In this document: positions 63,701-64,000 of the stretch, piece after piece
How the letters are laid out: the number at the start of each line of letters is the position of its first letter
Numbering within the stretch: position 1 is the stretch's first letter
Source of the DNA: Pictodentalium vernedei
Lineage: Eukaryota; Mollusca; Scaphopoda; Dentaliida; Dentaliidae
Length of the DNA: 64,000 nt
Reading direction: 5' to 3'
NCBI GenBank assembly: GCA_031216915.1
Contig: CM062292.1
Location: forward strand, 5,505,770-5,569,769
Made by a program: the position numbers and the translations under genes
Notes under the pieces: model-generated
The model's database searches: none
The model's input: the letters and a program-made list of their open reading frames with translations, nothing else
What the model was told of the DNA's origin: nothing

Positions 63701-64000
63701 CCCTTTCCAAAATGATAGAAAAAAGCAACTGAAGTTAGCTAATTTTGGCATTTTCAAACGGCACTCTTCTGCTCGCCCTCATTGTGCTTGAGTGTTAAAG
63801 ATGAGATTAAAAAGTAAACAGTAACTTTCCTCTGCAATCATTGTTGAATCTATACATACCAAAATAATTGTTACAACAACCTTGCAATTAGAGAAATCTG
63901 CCCTTGAAGTTAGTCAATCTTGAGGATAAAATGCTATATTCATATCATTTGTGGCAAATAGGGGTTAATTTTGAAATATTTGTGTGTGATTTTGGTGTAT
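60781..64000 (+). repeat. Satellite-like field of mixed units A and B
   Basis: Units start with (TTAA)CCCTTTCC...GTTAGCTAATTTTGGCA, ACTCTTATTCTC-like and CTGCAATCATTNTTGCATC at about 60870, 61777, 62538, 63330 and 63696. Type A units (60.87 and 63.33 kb, 366 bp) continue with GGACGGTACTATTCTTTAAG and GCATATGTTGGGTT. Type B units (61.78, 62.54, 63.70 kb, ~760-790 bp) continue with TTTGCCCTTGAAGTTAGT and ATATTCATATCATTT. Order A-B-B-A-B. It runs off the window end. Confidence 0.85.
61240..61772. mobile_element. hAT-type MITE hAT-1 (533 bp) inserted in the satellite
   Basis: Exact 8 bp duplication AAATTAAC (61232-61239, 61773-61780). Termini TAGGGCTGTC and GACAGCCCTA, subterminal ATCGATTA repeats. 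The core 61451-61599 is a palindrome with ~70 bp arms and a 1 nt centre (GCGAAGTTCGC), differing only by a 3 nt indel at the outer edge. Confidence 0.95.

Noticed and set aside
1-64000. Endogenous virus, bacterial genes or toxin genes
   Set aside because: No viral polymerase, integrase, capsid or envelope motif and no prokaryotic operon was seen; LINE fragments are the only protein-like signals.

Overview
This is an AT-rich, gene-poor stretch of an animal nuclear genome. I found no intact protein-coding gene, rRNA gene or functional tRNA gene in 64 kb. The only protein-like signals are 3'-terminal remnants of three unrelated non-LTR retrotransposons. The rest is layered transposable-element debris: SINEs, short inverted-repeat elements (MITEs), tandem-repeat elements of Helitron/HINE-like architecture, satellites and homopolymer runs. 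The repeat content suggests a marine invertebrate, most plausibly a mollusc. The reasons are SINEs with interchangeable tRNA and 5S heads and AATA-type tails, pearl/CvA-like elements carrying 150-178 bp arrays plus ACGG-type microsatellites, and an element beginning with an AGAGGCCC-type motif. That assignment is inference from remembered repeat families, not a database match.

Layout. 0-4.6 kb: five copies of a ~370 bp dispersed repeat (Rep-A), interrupted by a SINE, a piggyBac-like MITE and SINE-B copies, plus a 166 bp tandem array. 4.6-10.2 kb: a Helitron-like element, old AT-rich repeats and TTAA-flanked MITEs. 10.3-14.6 kb: nested 1-kb-class inverted-repeat elements. 14.6-19.6 kb: SINE, tandem repeats, mariner-type MITEs, a 976 bp mariner-type element and an unassigned unique-looking block. 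19.6-30.4 kb: dense MITEs, a CR1-like LINE end, an L1/Tx1-like LINE end split by a MITE, and Helitron-like arrays. 30.6-35 kb: one old repeat shattered by several insertions. 35-42 kb: tandem duplications, a 152 bp array element, a low-repeat interval and an assembly gap (41401-41500). 42-46.2 kb: four fragments of a third LINE family, MITEs and a hAT MITE. 46.8-55 kb: SINEs, microsatellites and MITEs. 55.3-59.5 kb: a ~4.2 kb foldback-like structure. 59.8-64 kb: a SINE, then a satellite-like field containing a hAT MITE with an exact 8 bp target duplication.

There is no metabolic or operon logic. The relationships are insertional. Exact target duplications and filled/empty-site comparisons inside the window allow relative dating of many insertions. 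The most unusual theme is that at least ten MITE families, defined by different termini and target duplications, each carry a near-perfect central palindrome with almost no loop. In two mariner-type families with different termini the central palindrome is the same.
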